Shown in pieces: positions 36,764-45,228 of a stretch of DNA of 64,000 nt. The notes beneath the pieces were generated by a model. That model saw only the letters and a list, made by a program, of their open reading frames with translations, did no database searches and was not told where the DNA came from. The stretch is from an uncultured Elusimicrobia bacterium (GTDB taxonomy: Bacteria > Elusimicrobiota > Elusimicrobia > Elusimicrobiales > UBA9959). Made by a program: the position numbers and the translations under genes. Each line of letters starts with the position of its first letter. The first letter of the stretch is position 1. The stretch covers positions 1 through 64,000 of the forward strand of contig CAIRNJ010000004.1 in the NCBI GenBank assembly GCA_903879915.1. The letters are read 5' to 3'.

Positions 36764-38491
36764 ATGAAAATTTACGGATTACTTATGACGGCGGCCATGC
36801 TGGCGGGCGGAACCTGCCCGGCGGCGCGGGCGGCGCTGACCGCGGGCGGGATAGGAGCGCTGGACGGCACGGGGAGCCTGCGCGACGCCTTCAGCAACGT
36901 GGAGACCATAGCGCTGCGCCAGCAGGTGAACAATTCCGCCGCCAGCGACGAGATGATAAGGTTCAAGTTCACCGTGTACAACCCGGCCGGAGGGGCGGTG
37001 TTCCGCCACGAGGGCAACTCCACCCGCGGCGTGCCGGGCAATTCGAACAGCCAGGTGGCGCTGCCCATCTCCAGGTTTTACGGCGTTCCCGGGGTTTATA
37101 GATTCACCGGGGAGGCCGCGCTGGGCACGGACGCGCCGGTAGTGCAGACTACGCAGTTCTCCATCTCCTCGCCCAATATAAACCTGATCTACCCGCCGTA
37201 CGGGGCGCGCGACCTTACCGACAAGCCGCTCACTTTCAGGTGGGTGGCCAGCGGGGCCTCCTCCTACAAGATCACGGTGTCGGCCAGCATAGGCCTGTAC
37301 GACCCCCTGCAGACCGGCACGGCGGCTTCGGGGATGTTCACTTACCCGGAAAATCCGTCCCAGGACAGGGAGAAGCTGGTGCCGGACAAGGTCTATTACT
37401 GGAAGGTGGAAGGCCTGGACGAGACCGGCGCGAAAATTTCTGAAAGCTCCGTATATAACTTCTCGCTTAAATCGCAGGCTTCGTCGCAGTCGCGCAACGT
37501 GGCGGTGACCGCGCTGGACCTGACGGACCAGAAGGCGGATTTCAAGAATCCGCTGCATTTCAGGGCGGTGGTGCAGAATACCGGCGGCACCAACGAAGCC
37601 AGCATCGAGATAAAGATGAGCCTGAGCGGCGTGCCGGCCCAGGATTCCCCCAAGCACATAGGGATGTTCAACGCCGGGGAGCAGCGGGAGATCCCGTTCA
37701 CCGCTTTCATGCCTACGGGGCAGGACCAGGGGCTGGCCGTGGCCTGCGTGGATATCTTCGACGACAATATCCCCGACAACTGCAAGACGAAGCTGATAGC
37801 CAAAGACACGGGTTCGGCGGTGGCGCCCTCGGAAGAGGAGGACCGCAAGCTGAGCTACCAGGAGATCTGGGACGAGGTCCTGAAGCGGCTCGGCCCGGAA
37901 GCCGCCAAGGCCCTGGAGGGGTATACCTTCGACAGCATAGACTGTCCCGACTGTTCCGCAGGGGAACTCAACGACTTAATGCTGGCCCTTATCAACGGCG
38001 AAGCCAGCCTGACCGGGGCCGCCGTTCTTGAGACCTCTCCCACCGGCTCGGCGCTGACCGCGCCCGTCGCGGGAACAGTGGAGGCGGAGCCGGAGGAAAA
38101 GAACGAACTGCTGGCCGACCTTATGCCGCAGGACAGGCAGAAGCAGGACGAGTGGAGCGGCTATACGGGCGCGGTCAAGGCGGAGGCGCCTGTCAGCTAT
38201 ATAGTGAAGAGCGCCAAGGAGTGGGAAAAGGCCTGGAAGCTGATCTCCACGGAAGAGCCGCCGGAAGTGGATTTCGAGGACAAGATGGTGGTGGGGATAG
38301 TCGCCGGCAGCGGCAGCAGGGCCGATACGGTCAGGATACTGTCGAGCAGGCGCAAGGGCGATGTGGTGATCTTCGACTATTACATAACCCAGTCGTCGGC
38401 GGAAACTTACTTCGTGCCGTATATTTTCAAGGTGGTGGAGAAGGTTTACGGGGCCGTGGAGTTCCTGCGCATAGACGTGGGCGGGAAATAG
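36764..38491 (+). CDS. Secreted protein with CARDB-like and PrcB-like domains
   Basis: 575 residues; signal peptide MKIYGLLMTAAMLAGGTCPAA. Residues about 140-235 look FN3/Ig-like (KPLTFRWVASGASSYKITVS, KVYYWKVEGLDE). Residues 241-350 resemble a CARDB domain (NVAVTALDLTDQKADF, VVQNTGGTNEASIEI). An acidic linker (EAEPEEKNELLADL) leads to residues about 470-575, which fit the PrcB C-terminal domain (SAKEWEKAWKLI, PPEVDFEDKMVVGIVAGSGS); in Treponema this family stabilises a surface protease complex. A GGAAG Shine-Dalgarno precedes the ATG. It is followed closely by the PorV-like gene, so an envelope role in presenting or stabilising exported proteins is plausible but unproven. Confidence 0.65.
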   Translation: MKIYGLLMTAAMLAGGTCPAARAALTAGGIGALDGTGSLRDAFSNVETIALRQQVNNSAASDEMIRFKFTVYNPAGGAVFRHEGNSTRGVPGNSNSQVALPISRFYGVPGVYRFTGEAALGTDAPVVQTTQFSISSPNINLIYPPYGARDLTDKPLTFRWVASGASSYKITVSASIGLYDPLQTGTAASGMFTYPENPSQDREKLVPDKVYYWKVEGLDETGAKISESSVYNFSLKSQASSQSRNVAVTALDLTDQKADFKNPLHFRAVVQNTGGTNEASIEIKMSLSGVPAQDSPKHIGMFNAGEQREIPFTAFMPTGQDQGLAVACVDIFDDNIPDNCKTKLIAKDTGSAVAPSEEEDRKLSYQEIWDEVLKRLGPEAAKALEGYTFDSIDCPDCSAGELNDLMLALINGEASLTGAAVLETSPTGSALTAPVAGTVEAEPEEKNELLADLMPQDRQKQDEWSGYTGAVKAEAPVSYIVKSAKEWEKAWKLISTEEPPEVDFEDKMVVGIVAGSGSRADTVRILSSRRKGDVVIFDYYITQSSAETYFVPYIFKVVEKVYGAVEFLRIDVGGK

Positions 38492-38541
38492 CGGCGGCGG
38501 ATAGCGGCAAAGTGCTGCAGCCGGAGTGAGAGGGAGAGTTT

Positions 38542-39489
38542 ATGAAATCGCGTGAACTTTTTTTGCCTGCGCTTTTTGCAGTATTGGCCGCGGCGGCGGC
38601 GCCGGCGGCGGACGCCGCCGAAAGCTCGGCGGCGCAGTTCCTGAAGCTCGGCTTCGGGGCCAGGGCGCTGGGCATGGGCGAGGCGTACGCGGCGGTGGCG
38701 GACGACGCCGCCGCGCTGCACTATAACCCGGCCGGGCTCGCCCCGGGTTACGGCCAGGGGGGAAGGTCGGCCGCGTTCTCCCATGCCTGGCATATACAGG
38801 ACATGGGCATTTCCCAGGCGGCCTATGTGGCCCGCCCGTGGGGCTTGTCGGTCACTTATTTTTCGGCCGGGGAACTGGAGGGGCGCGACGCCAGCCAGAA
38901 CCTGACCGGGAATTTTACAGCCAGCGACCTGGCGGTCTCGGCGGGCTACGGGCTGGCGCTGGGGCGGCTGAAAGCGGGCGCGGCGGTAAAATACATAGGC
39001 CAGAAGATAAAGGACTCGTCCGCCGCGGCTTTCGCGGCGGACGCGGGGCTGCTGTACGGCCTGGACGGCGTGCCGCTCACGTTCGGCGTGTCGGTGTCGA
39101 ATTTCGGGACAAAAATAAAGTTCGACGAGGACAGCTTCCCGCTGCCGTTGGTCTGCCGCGCCGGGGCCGCATACCGCCTGGATAAAACTTTGCTGGCGCT
39201 TCAGCTGGACCTGCCCAACGACGACGGGGCCTCCCTGCGGCTGGGCGCGGAATACGCCCCCGCCGCGGGCGTGCGCCTGCGCCTCGGCTATAAAACCTCC
39301 TCCTCCGCAGACAAGGACGCCATCCTGGGCAAGGAGCTGGGCGGGTCGGGCTCCGGGGTGTCGAACCTGTTCGGCTTCTTCGCCGGGCTGGGCCTGATCT
39401 ACAGGGATTTCAGCCTGGACTACGCGCTGACGCCTTACGGCGAGCTGGGCAACGCGCACAGGTTCTCTTTCGCGTTCAGGTTCGAATAA
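38542..39489 (+). CDS. PorV/PorQ-family outer-membrane protein
   Basis: 315 residues; signal peptide to about ADAAE. The N-terminus (AAQFLKLGFGARALGMGEAY, AAVADDAAALHYNPAGLA) is the signature of the PorV/PorQ (UPF0164) family, which is related to FadL-type barrels. Alternating strands continue to a terminal aromatic end (HRFSFAFRFE) suited to BAM assembly. PorV acts in type IX secretion by shuttling cargo after translocation; PorQ and UPF0164 relatives are less defined. Placement between proteins with a sorting domain and a second barrel supports an export-related role. No SprA, PorU or other core type IX gene is in the window. Confidence 0.75.
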   Translation: MKSRELFLPALFAVLAAAAAPAADAAESSAAQFLKLGFGARALGMGEAYAAVADDAAALHYNPAGLAPGYGQGGRSAAFSHAWHIQDMGISQAAYVARPWGLSVTYFSAGELEGRDASQNLTGNFTASDLAVSAGYGLALGRLKAGAAVKYIGQKIKDSSAAAFAADAGLLYGLDGVPLTFGVSVSNFGTKIKFDEDSFPLPLVCRAGAAYRLDKTLLALQLDLPNDDGASLRLGAEYAPAAGVRLRLGYKTSSSADKDAILGKELGGSGSGVSNLFGFFAGLGLIYRDFSLDYALTPYGELGNAHRFSFAFRFE

Positions 39490-39559
39490 GGGGCCGGAAA
39501 ATAAAAATGGATGCACTGGAGCCTGTAAATTTGGGAAAATATCGGAAGGGAATTACAGC

Positions 39560-41488
39560 ATGCACTTAAACAAAACTTTTCTGCCGCGCGCCGCGCTTTT
39601 CGCGCTCTGCTGTCTGCTGCCGCCCGCGGCGGCGCTGGCCGACGGCACGGCCAGCCTGCAGTTCACCGTGGCCGCCCCCGATCCGGTGATGGCGGGGGAC
39701 CAGATATTGTTCCAGACCCTGGTGGTGAACACCGGGGTGTCGGCCTGGGCCAAAGGGAACTATTACTGGGTGGCTGAAGTTTACGACCTGCAGGGCGAGG
39801 AGAAAAAATTCGTCACGCAGACCGCGGCCGTTACCCCTGACGAGACCGTGCAGCCGGGCTCGGCGCACGGCGTGCAGATCCCTTTCCTGGTGCCGGAGAT
39901 GTTCGGCGGGCACCGCCTGCTTTACCGCGCCTTCCTTTACGTGGACGGCCACAGGCTGCTGGAGACCGACTACAAGGGCTTCCAGGTGACGGAGCGCGAA
40001 TTCAAGGCGCCGCCCGAGAAGGATATACAGGTGGGCGGGGACATAACCTTCACCTACAAGAACTCCAGCCCCGGCGGCTGGGACAATCACCAGGGCATTA
40101 CCTCGGCCAACATGGTGGGGAAGGTGAAGCAGTCTTCCTTTATTTTCAACGCCTACCTGCTGCACACCTATCACCGGCCGATAACGCCGAACCTGATCTT
40201 TTTGAATTACTACGCCCCCTGGGGAACCCTGAGCCTCGGCGACGTGTACCCTACGCTGACGCCGCTATCCATGGACGGGCAGGGCATGCGCGGCGCGGCC
40301 TTCGAGCGCACCCGCGAAAAAACTTCCTGGACCGTGCTCGCCGGCAGGGTAGTGGCTCCGGAGGAGCCCACGCTGAACACGTCCGGCCGGTTCTCGCGCT
40401 ATGCCGGCGGTTTCAAGTTCTCCTACCAGGCCTCGCCCGACCTCAAGGTCACCGTCGACTCCGTGCTCAGCCGCGACGACGAGTATTCCATCACGCAGGA
40501 TTCGCGGGCGGCCGTCATCCTGCCGCAGCAGAGCTTCGTCTACGGCGGCATGGTGGACTGGAAGATCAGCCGGCGGTTCTCGTTCATGGGGGATTTCCAG
40601 AACAGTTCGTACAGCGCGGATATCAACGCGGGCTCGCCCGTGAGCGGCTCGGCCTGGAAGCAGGAGGTGAAGTGGCGGGGCGCCAGCGCGTCGGCCAGGG
40701 CGGCCTATTCGCGGGTGGACGCCAAGTTCATGTCCTTCGCCAGCCCTTCCGTTATCCCGGACAGGGAGACCCTGGAGGCGGAGGCGTTCCTTCCCTGCGC
40801 CGACTGGACCAGTTTTTCGCTGGCCTATAACAGCTATGTGGACAACCTGGACGACGACCCGGCCAAGAACACCACGCGCCAGACGCAGAACAGCCTTACC
40901 AATACCTCGCGGCTGTTCGGCAGGACCATCCTGACGGCGTCGGGGATGCTGAACACGGCCCTGGGCAAGTCGGCCTCGGTGCAGGACAACAAGACCACGA
41001 CGCTGAGCCTTTCGCTGCTGCAGCCGGTGGGCGCCAACACTTTGAACGCGACGGGCCAGCAGAGCGCCTTCAGGGACAATACCGGGTTCTCCCACGACCT
41101 GGACACCACGCTGCTGTCGCTCAGCGGCTCTTTTAAAATGTCCCGGCGGCTGTCGGTCTCGGCCGGCCTGGTGAGATCCGAGACCAAGGACAGGGGGGAT
41201 TCCTCCAAAGCGAAGAACGACACGTTCAACGGCAACCTGGCTTACTCCATTCCCAGGCGCTCCGTCGCGTTCCAGCTGTGGGCGTCCATGTCCACCGGCA
41301 GCAATAATTCCGTGCTTGCCCCGGCGGATTACGGCAATCTTTCCCTTAATTTCGAGACCATCTGGCTGCGCAGCAAGAGCACCAAGATAACTTTCGGCGC
41401 GGGCGCGGTCTCCAAAACGGACAAGCTCGTGCCGGCCAACGACGGCACTACGCTGAACCTGCTGACCAGATATAATTATTCTTTCTGA
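39560..41488 (+). CDS. Predicted outer-membrane beta-barrel protein with N-terminal Ig-like domain
   Basis: 642 residues; signal peptide ends near AALA. Residues 30-150 look like an Ig/CARDB-like domain (TASLQFTVAAPDPVMAGDQI, YWVAEVYDLQGEEK). From about 155 onward there are many amphipathic strands with aromatic girdles (FSFMGDFQNSSYSADI, TSFSLAYNSYVDN, VAFQLWASMSTGSNN), ending LLTRYNYSF with the C-terminal Phe of BAM substrates. I cannot assign a named family. It ends the plus-strand run that begins at 32725 and may act with the PorV-like protein in surface export or anchoring. Confidence 0.65.
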   Translation: MHLNKTFLPRAALFALCCLLPPAAALADGTASLQFTVAAPDPVMAGDQILFQTLVVNTGVSAWAKGNYYWVAEVYDLQGEEKKFVTQTAAVTPDETVQPGSAHGVQIPFLVPEMFGGHRLLYRAFLYVDGHRLLETDYKGFQVTEREFKAPPEKDIQVGGDITFTYKNSSPGGWDNHQGITSANMVGKVKQSSFIFNAYLLHTYHRPITPNLIFLNYYAPWGTLSLGDVYPTLTPLSMDGQGMRGAAFERTREKTSWTVLAGRVVAPEEPTLNTSGRFSRYAGGFKFSYQASPDLKVTVDSVLSRDDEYSITQDSRAAVILPQQSFVYGGMVDWKISRRFSFMGDFQNSSYSADINAGSPVSGSAWKQEVKWRGASASARAAYSRVDAKFMSFASPSVIPDRETLEAEAFLPCADWTSFSLAYNSYVDNLDDDPAKNTTRQTQNSLTNTSRLFGRTILTASGMLNTALGKSASVQDNKTTTLSLSLLQPVGANTLNATGQQSAFRDNTGFSHDLDTTLLSLSGSFKMSRRLSVSAGLVRSETKDRGDSSKAKNDTFNGNLAYSIPRRSVAFQLWASMSTGSNNSVLAPADYGNLSLNFETIWLRSKSTKITFGAGAVSKTDKLVPANDGTTLNLLTRYNYSF

Positions 41489-41492
41489 CGGT

Positions 41493-41522
41493 TCCCCGTC
41501 CCGGCGGTCATGCCGGGTTGGG
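41493..41522. terminator. Possible bidirectional hairpin between convergent genes
   Basis: CCCC-GT-CCCGGC, loop GGTCAT, GCCGGG-TT-GGGG forms a stem of 10 pairs with one internal mismatch loop. It lies across the ends of the barrel gene and Nif3. There is no T run on either side, so terminator function is uncertain. Confidence 0.35.
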
Positions 41523-42263
41523 GATGTCTATGAATTCGGTCCGTACGCCGAACTTCTTTTCGAGCGCTCCGGCCAGGGCCATTACGCCCGGCTTTTCGGT
41601 GTTGTAATGCCCCGCCGAGATGAAATTGGCCCGGCTCTCCCGGGCGAATTCCTGCGTGGCTTCCCGCACGTCGCCGGTGATGTAAAGGTCGAGCCCGGCC
41701 TCCACCGCCTGCCTGAACAGGTCGGACGCGCCGCCGCTTACCGCGCCCACGGTCCGGATCTTCGCGGCGCCGAAACGGAAGCAGAGCGGCTCCGCGTCCA
41801 GCTTGATGGCCAGCGCGGCGGCTATGTCGCCCATGGTCAGCGGTTTGGGGAGAACGCCGCGGAAACCGATGGTCCCGCCGTCGTAAGTCCCGAAAGGCTT
41901 TAAGTTCCTGGCGCCCAGCATTTTCAGCAGGCGGGCGTTATTGCCGCAGTCGGGGTGCCTGTCCAGCGGCAGATGCCAGGCGCACAGCGACATGCCGCTG
42001 GCGAACAGCAGCTCCAGCTTGTTTTTGAGCGGGCCCTTGAAGGCCTGGCTTTTGCCCCACAGCAGGCCGTGGTGGACTATCAGCATGTCGGCGCCCCAGT
42101 CGGCGGCTTTCTTCAGGCATTCCAGCGAGGCGGAGACGCCGAAAGCTATTTTTTTTACCGCCGGGCGGCCTTCGGCCTGCAGGCCGTTCATCGAGCTGTC
42201 CTTTATGGCGTCCGAGCCGAGATACGCGCTGGTCCAAGAAACTATTTTGTCCCTGTCGGTCAT
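41508..42263 (-). CDS. Nif3-like dinuclear metal centre protein
   Basis: 251 residues, the usual length of the short Nif3/YbgI family. Metal-binding motifs are visible: HHGLLWGK, WHLPLDRHPDCGNN and, near the C-terminus, SAGHYNTEKPGV. YbgI-type proteins form hexameric toroids with two metals per subunit; a GTP cyclohydrolase I type 2 annotation is common, but the cellular role is not settled. It starts MTDRDKIVSWTSAYLG. It is the last gene of the minus-strand run that starts at 45161 and lies 15 bp after the glucodextranase-C-like gene. Confidence 0.9.
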   Translation of the reverse strand: MTDRDKIVSWTSAYLGSDAIKDSSMNGLQAEGRPAVKKIAFGVSASLECLKKAADWGADMLIVHHGLLWGKSQAFKGPLKNKLELLFASGMSLCAWHLPLDRHPDCGNNARLLKMLGARNLKPFGTYDGGTIGFRGVLPKPLTMGDIAAALAIKLDAEPLCFRFGAAKIRTVGAVSGGASDLFRQAVEAGLDLYITGDVREATQEFARESRANFISAGHYNTEKPGVMALAGALEKKFGVRTEFIDIPNPA

Positions 42264-42278
42264 GGTGCCTCCCCGCCG

Positions 42279-44000
42279 TTATTTCCTGTCCGGGCTGACC
42301 GCGTAAACGTAGCCGTTGGCCAGGTCAGCCGCGATATAATCCGCTATAAAAAATTTTTTCGCGTCCGCGGGTTCCAGCATCAGGGCCGAGTAGGCCCAGA
42401 GCAGCGGGTTGCCTTTAAGCGCACTGCGCGGCACCCGTACGGTTATGGCCCCGTCCAGCAGCCTGGGCTGGGGCGAGGCGGTCACGGCGGGGCCTTTGGG
42501 GGTGGCCGCGTAAAGCGAAGCCTTGTACGGGGTTATTTCCAGGGCGTATTCCCAGGCGTTCTCCGGGAAAGGCCTGAGCGGCCTGCCAGGCAGCAGGGCC
42601 GCCTGCCCGGCGCGCGGCCTGCGGTTTATGTCTATGTAGAGGTCCAGGCAGACGTGGCTGAAGCCGGAGGGAAATTTCCTGGCGTTATCGGTCTCGAGCG
42701 GATAAAAGCCGAAGACCACCTCGTCGGGCAGCACTTCCACTTTAAGCCGCTCGAGCTTCCAGATCCTGTAGGGGTCGGCCGTTTTCGGCAGGCCGGCGGC
42801 CGCGCCGGTCAATTCGGGTTTCCTTTCGACGTTCTTTATTTCGAACCCGCCGGTGCTGACGCTTATCTGCAGCCGCTCCCGGCTTTCCGCGGCCGCGCCG
42901 GCCTCCGCCAGCGAGGAAAAGGCCCAGGCCGGAGGGGTTTTGCGCATAAGGCGGTAGGCGTTGGCGAGGCTGCTGCGCATGTCTATTTCCGCCTCGCGCG
43001 CCGCGTCGGGGTCGGCCGAAGCCAGCGCTGCGAGCTTCCAGCCTTCCTCGGCCGCGAAATATTCGTCGAAAGCGGGTTTTGCGGCCGCGTAGTCGCCGCC
43101 CGCGGCGTTAAGGTGCAGCATCAGGTCGGCGCGCGTCCTGGCCAGGGCGGCCAGCGCCCCGCTTTGCACCGGGGCGGCGGCCCAGCGGGTGTAGCCGCCG
43201 GCGGCGCTCCAGGGCGCGGCCCGCGCGGCGATGTCCGCGGGGGCGGCCTCGGCGGACGGCGCCGTCTTCAGGGCGTCCGAGACGGTCAGCATGGTTCCCC
43301 GGGCGGGATCCTTTAACGCGGCGGCCAGCAGGCCGCGCACCGCCGCCGGGTCCTCGGCGGAGGTTTCGTCGAAAACAACGAAGCGGCCCGCGGCGGCGGG
43401 CGCGGACGTGGAGGCGCTGATGAAAGGCACGGCCGTTATGCCGTCCGCAGTAAAGACGGCGGCCGCCGTAGAGGCCAGGGGCCCGCAGGCCAGCCAGCTG
43501 ACGCCCAGCGCCTTCGCCAGCGGAAAATAATCCTCCGCCAGCCCGCCAGGGGGCACGGCCAGGCCAGGCGGGACCTTTTTATAGCGGCGCATGGCGGCCT
43601 CCCGCATAAAGCCGAAGCGGAGGCTCAGGAAGTAGCGGTCGTTGCCGGAGAAGGCGGCCGTAGAGGGCTTACCTTCCCAGTTCACGCTCTCCAGGGCCGG
43701 GAAATAAAGCAGCGGCAGGGGAGGGGCGCCGGCCGGGGTCAGGGCGAGCTCCAGCCGGCCTTCGGCTTCCAGGGCCAGTGCCCGGGTTTTCAGGTTCGGC
43801 GGCAGCTGCGCCAGGTCGGCGGTCAGCCGCAGCGCCTTGTCGTTCTCCAGCAGGGTTATTATCTCGCCGGTCCCGGCCGCGCCGGACGGCAGCCAGAGCA
43901 GCGCCCTGCCGTCCTCCGCGCGCCCTGCCGCCGGGCACAGTAAAAAAAGCGCCGCCAGCCCCGCGCGGCCCAGGAAATTGCGTGTCGTGTCGTTCTTCAT
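42279..44000 (-). CDS. Secreted protein with glucodextranase-C-like domain
   Basis: 573 residues; signal peptide MKNDTTRNFLGRAGLAALFLL, cleaved near GRAE. Residues 30-360 are Ala-rich and resemble the scaffold of GH57-type polysaccharide proteins in length and in segments such as FGFMREAAMRRYKKV and KALGVSWLACGP; I see no certain catalytic residues. Residues about 385-573 (RIWKLERLKVEVLPDEVVFG, HVCLDLYIDINRRP, WEYALEITPYKASLY) fit the C-terminal DOMON-like module of glucodextranase. Eight bases separate it from the CBM48 gene upstream on the same strand, so a role in glycan or glycogen-like polymer handling is plausible. Confidence 0.6.
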   Translation of the reverse strand: MKNDTTRNFLGRAGLAALFLLCPAAGRAEDGRALLWLPSGAAGTGEIITLLENDKALRLTADLAQLPPNLKTRALALEAEGRLELALTPAGAPPLPLLYFPALESVNWEGKPSTAAFSGNDRYFLSLRFGFMREAAMRRYKKVPPGLAVPPGGLAEDYFPLAKALGVSWLACGPLASTAAAVFTADGITAVPFISASTSAPAAAGRFVVFDETSAEDPAAVRGLLAAALKDPARGTMLTVSDALKTAPSAEAAPADIAARAAPWSAAGGYTRWAAAPVQSGALAALARTRADLMLHLNAAGGDYAAAKPAFDEYFAAEEGWKLAALASADPDAAREAEIDMRSSLANAYRLMRKTPPAWAFSSLAEAGAAAESRERLQISVSTGGFEIKNVERKPELTGAAAGLPKTADPYRIWKLERLKVEVLPDEVVFGFYPLETDNARKFPSGFSHVCLDLYIDINRRPRAGQAALLPGRPLRPFPENAWEYALEITPYKASLYAATPKGPAVTASPQPRLLDGAITVRVPRSALKGNPLLWAYSALMLEPADAKKFFIADYIAADLANGYVYAVSPDRK

Positions 44001-44007
44001 TCAGACC

Positions 44008-44472
44008 TTACTTTACGGTAAGCAGCGAAACTTTGCGCCCGGCTTCGGTATCGGTGTCGGGGTTGAGGGGGTCCAGCACTTCCGCGCCGTCTATGCGGCA
44101 GAGGTATTTGTATTTCCCGGGCGGCAGCGGGATTATCGCTTCCCAGTAGCTGCCGGGCTTTTTAACCAGGGTCAGCGCGTCCGGGTTCCACTTGTTGAAA
44201 TCGCCGGCTATCTTAACTTCCCGCGCCCCGGCTATTTTTATGGAAAACCTGACGAAGCGCAGCTCCGGCTGCTCCGGCTCCTGCGGCCTTTCGCGCCGGG
44301 GCCGCGTGGGCGGCATGGAATTGAGCCGCGAAAGCTTTATGGTGGCGGTGTTCCAGCCGCCCATGAAGCTGAAATATTTCTTTACCGCGTCGTTGAAGAT
44401 CACGCCGGGCACGCTTACCAGCGCGAAGGCGGCCAGCGCCAGCAGCAGGAGAATGGATTTGCGCTCGATCAT
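44008..44472 (-). CDS. Membrane-anchored CBM48/AMPK-like glycan-binding protein
   Basis: 154 residues from MIERKSILLL; the ATG overlaps the stop of the radical SAM gene (ATGA). A longer frame back to 44721 would add 83 Arg/Gly/Pro-rich residues antisense in style and is rejected. Residues 5-25 form an N-terminal membrane anchor (SILLLLALAAFALVSVPG). Residues about 70-154 (VRFSIKIAGAREVKIAGDFN, KWNPDALTLVKKPGSYWEAI, KYKYLCRIDG) are an isoamylase-N/AMPK-beta type CBM48 with the conserved GDFN.W core. No enzyme domain is attached, so it may be a periplasmic binding or scaffold protein. Confidence 0.8.
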   Translation of the reverse strand: MIERKSILLLLALAAFALVSVPGVIFNDAVKKYFSFMGGWNTATIKLSRLNSMPPTRPRRERPQEPEQPELRFVRFSIKIAGAREVKIAGDFNKWNPDALTLVKKPGSYWEAIIPLPPGKYKYLCRIDGAEVLDPLNPDTDTEAGRKVSLLTVK

Positions 44473-45161
44473 AACTTCCCGCCGCCGCCCGAAGAAGGCC
44501 GGGGCTGTTCCCCGGCGGCGTCCTCCAGGCGGCCGCGTATCCTGGGCGCCGCGCCCAGCTCCGCCGCCAGCGCCTTGAACTTTTCCAGGTCGATATCGTT
44601 GCCCTCCACCGCGGTGGCGAAGGTTTCCGGCAGCGCGCGCGCGGCGCAGCGTATGAACTCCTTTACCTTCTCGAAGCCGGAAGCCTCCCAGTCCGGGAGG
44701 GGGCGCATAAGGGCCGCCCATTGCGCGGGGTCGGCGGTATTCAGGCTTACGTGCACGGAATCTATGAGGCCTTTCATTTCGGGGACCACGTCGCGGCGCC
44801 AGACCGCGTTGGCCAGGCCGTTGGTGTTAAGGCGCACGCGCAGCGTGCGCGGCAGCGGCGCCGCCGCACCGCTCCTGATAAGCCGGGCGCAGGCGAGCAG
44901 GGCTTCCAGGCGCATGGTGGGTTCGCCGTAGCCGCAGAAAACGAACTCTTCAAAAGGTTCTTTGGCCCATTCCAGCGCGGCCAGCGCGATGACTTCTTCG
45001 GGGGAAGGTTCTTTCCCGGCCAGGTCAAGGCTGCTGCCCCGGTAGTCCATCTTCCAGGCGTTCTTGATGCAGAAAACGCAGGCCGTGGGGCAGCGGTTGG
45101 TCAGGTTGACGTAAAGGCCGTTCCTGTAACGGTAGACCACGCTGGGTTTCTGGGTTTCCAT
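44469..45161 (-). CDS. Radical SAM protein (TatD-associated type)
   Basis: 230 residues starting METQKPSVVYRYRNGLYVNL. The radical SAM cluster motif is C-x3-C-x2-C in NRCPTACVFCIK, followed by FVFCGYGEPTMR, a GGEP-like SAM-binding motif. The layout fits the short radical SAM family often found near tatD. No TatD gene is here. It is first in the minus-strand run and overlaps the CBM48 gene by 4 bp. Substrate unknown. Its start is divergent from glycerate kinase, sharing a 67-bp intergenic region. Confidence 0.8.
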   Translation of the reverse strand: METQKPSVVYRYRNGLYVNLTNRCPTACVFCIKNAWKMDYRGSSLDLAGKEPSPEEVIALAALEWAKEPFEEFVFCGYGEPTMRLEALLACARLIRSGAAAPLPRTLRVRLNTNGLANAVWRRDVVPEMKGLIDSVHVSLNTADPAQWAALMRPLPDWEASGFEKVKEFIRCAARALPETFATAVEGNDIDLEKFKALAAELGAAPRIRGRLEDAAGEQPRPSSGGGGKL

Positions 45162-45228
45162 TGTTTTGCCGGGAATCCGCTCAGTACGCTTTCTGGCTAT
45201 TCGCTGACCATTATTCTATCATTTAGAA

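Noticed and set aside
44473-44721. N-terminal extension of the CBM48 gene
   Set aside because: It overlaps the radical SAM gene almost entirely and is Arg/Gly-rich; the internal ATG at 44472 has a 4-bp overlap start and directly begins a membrane anchor.
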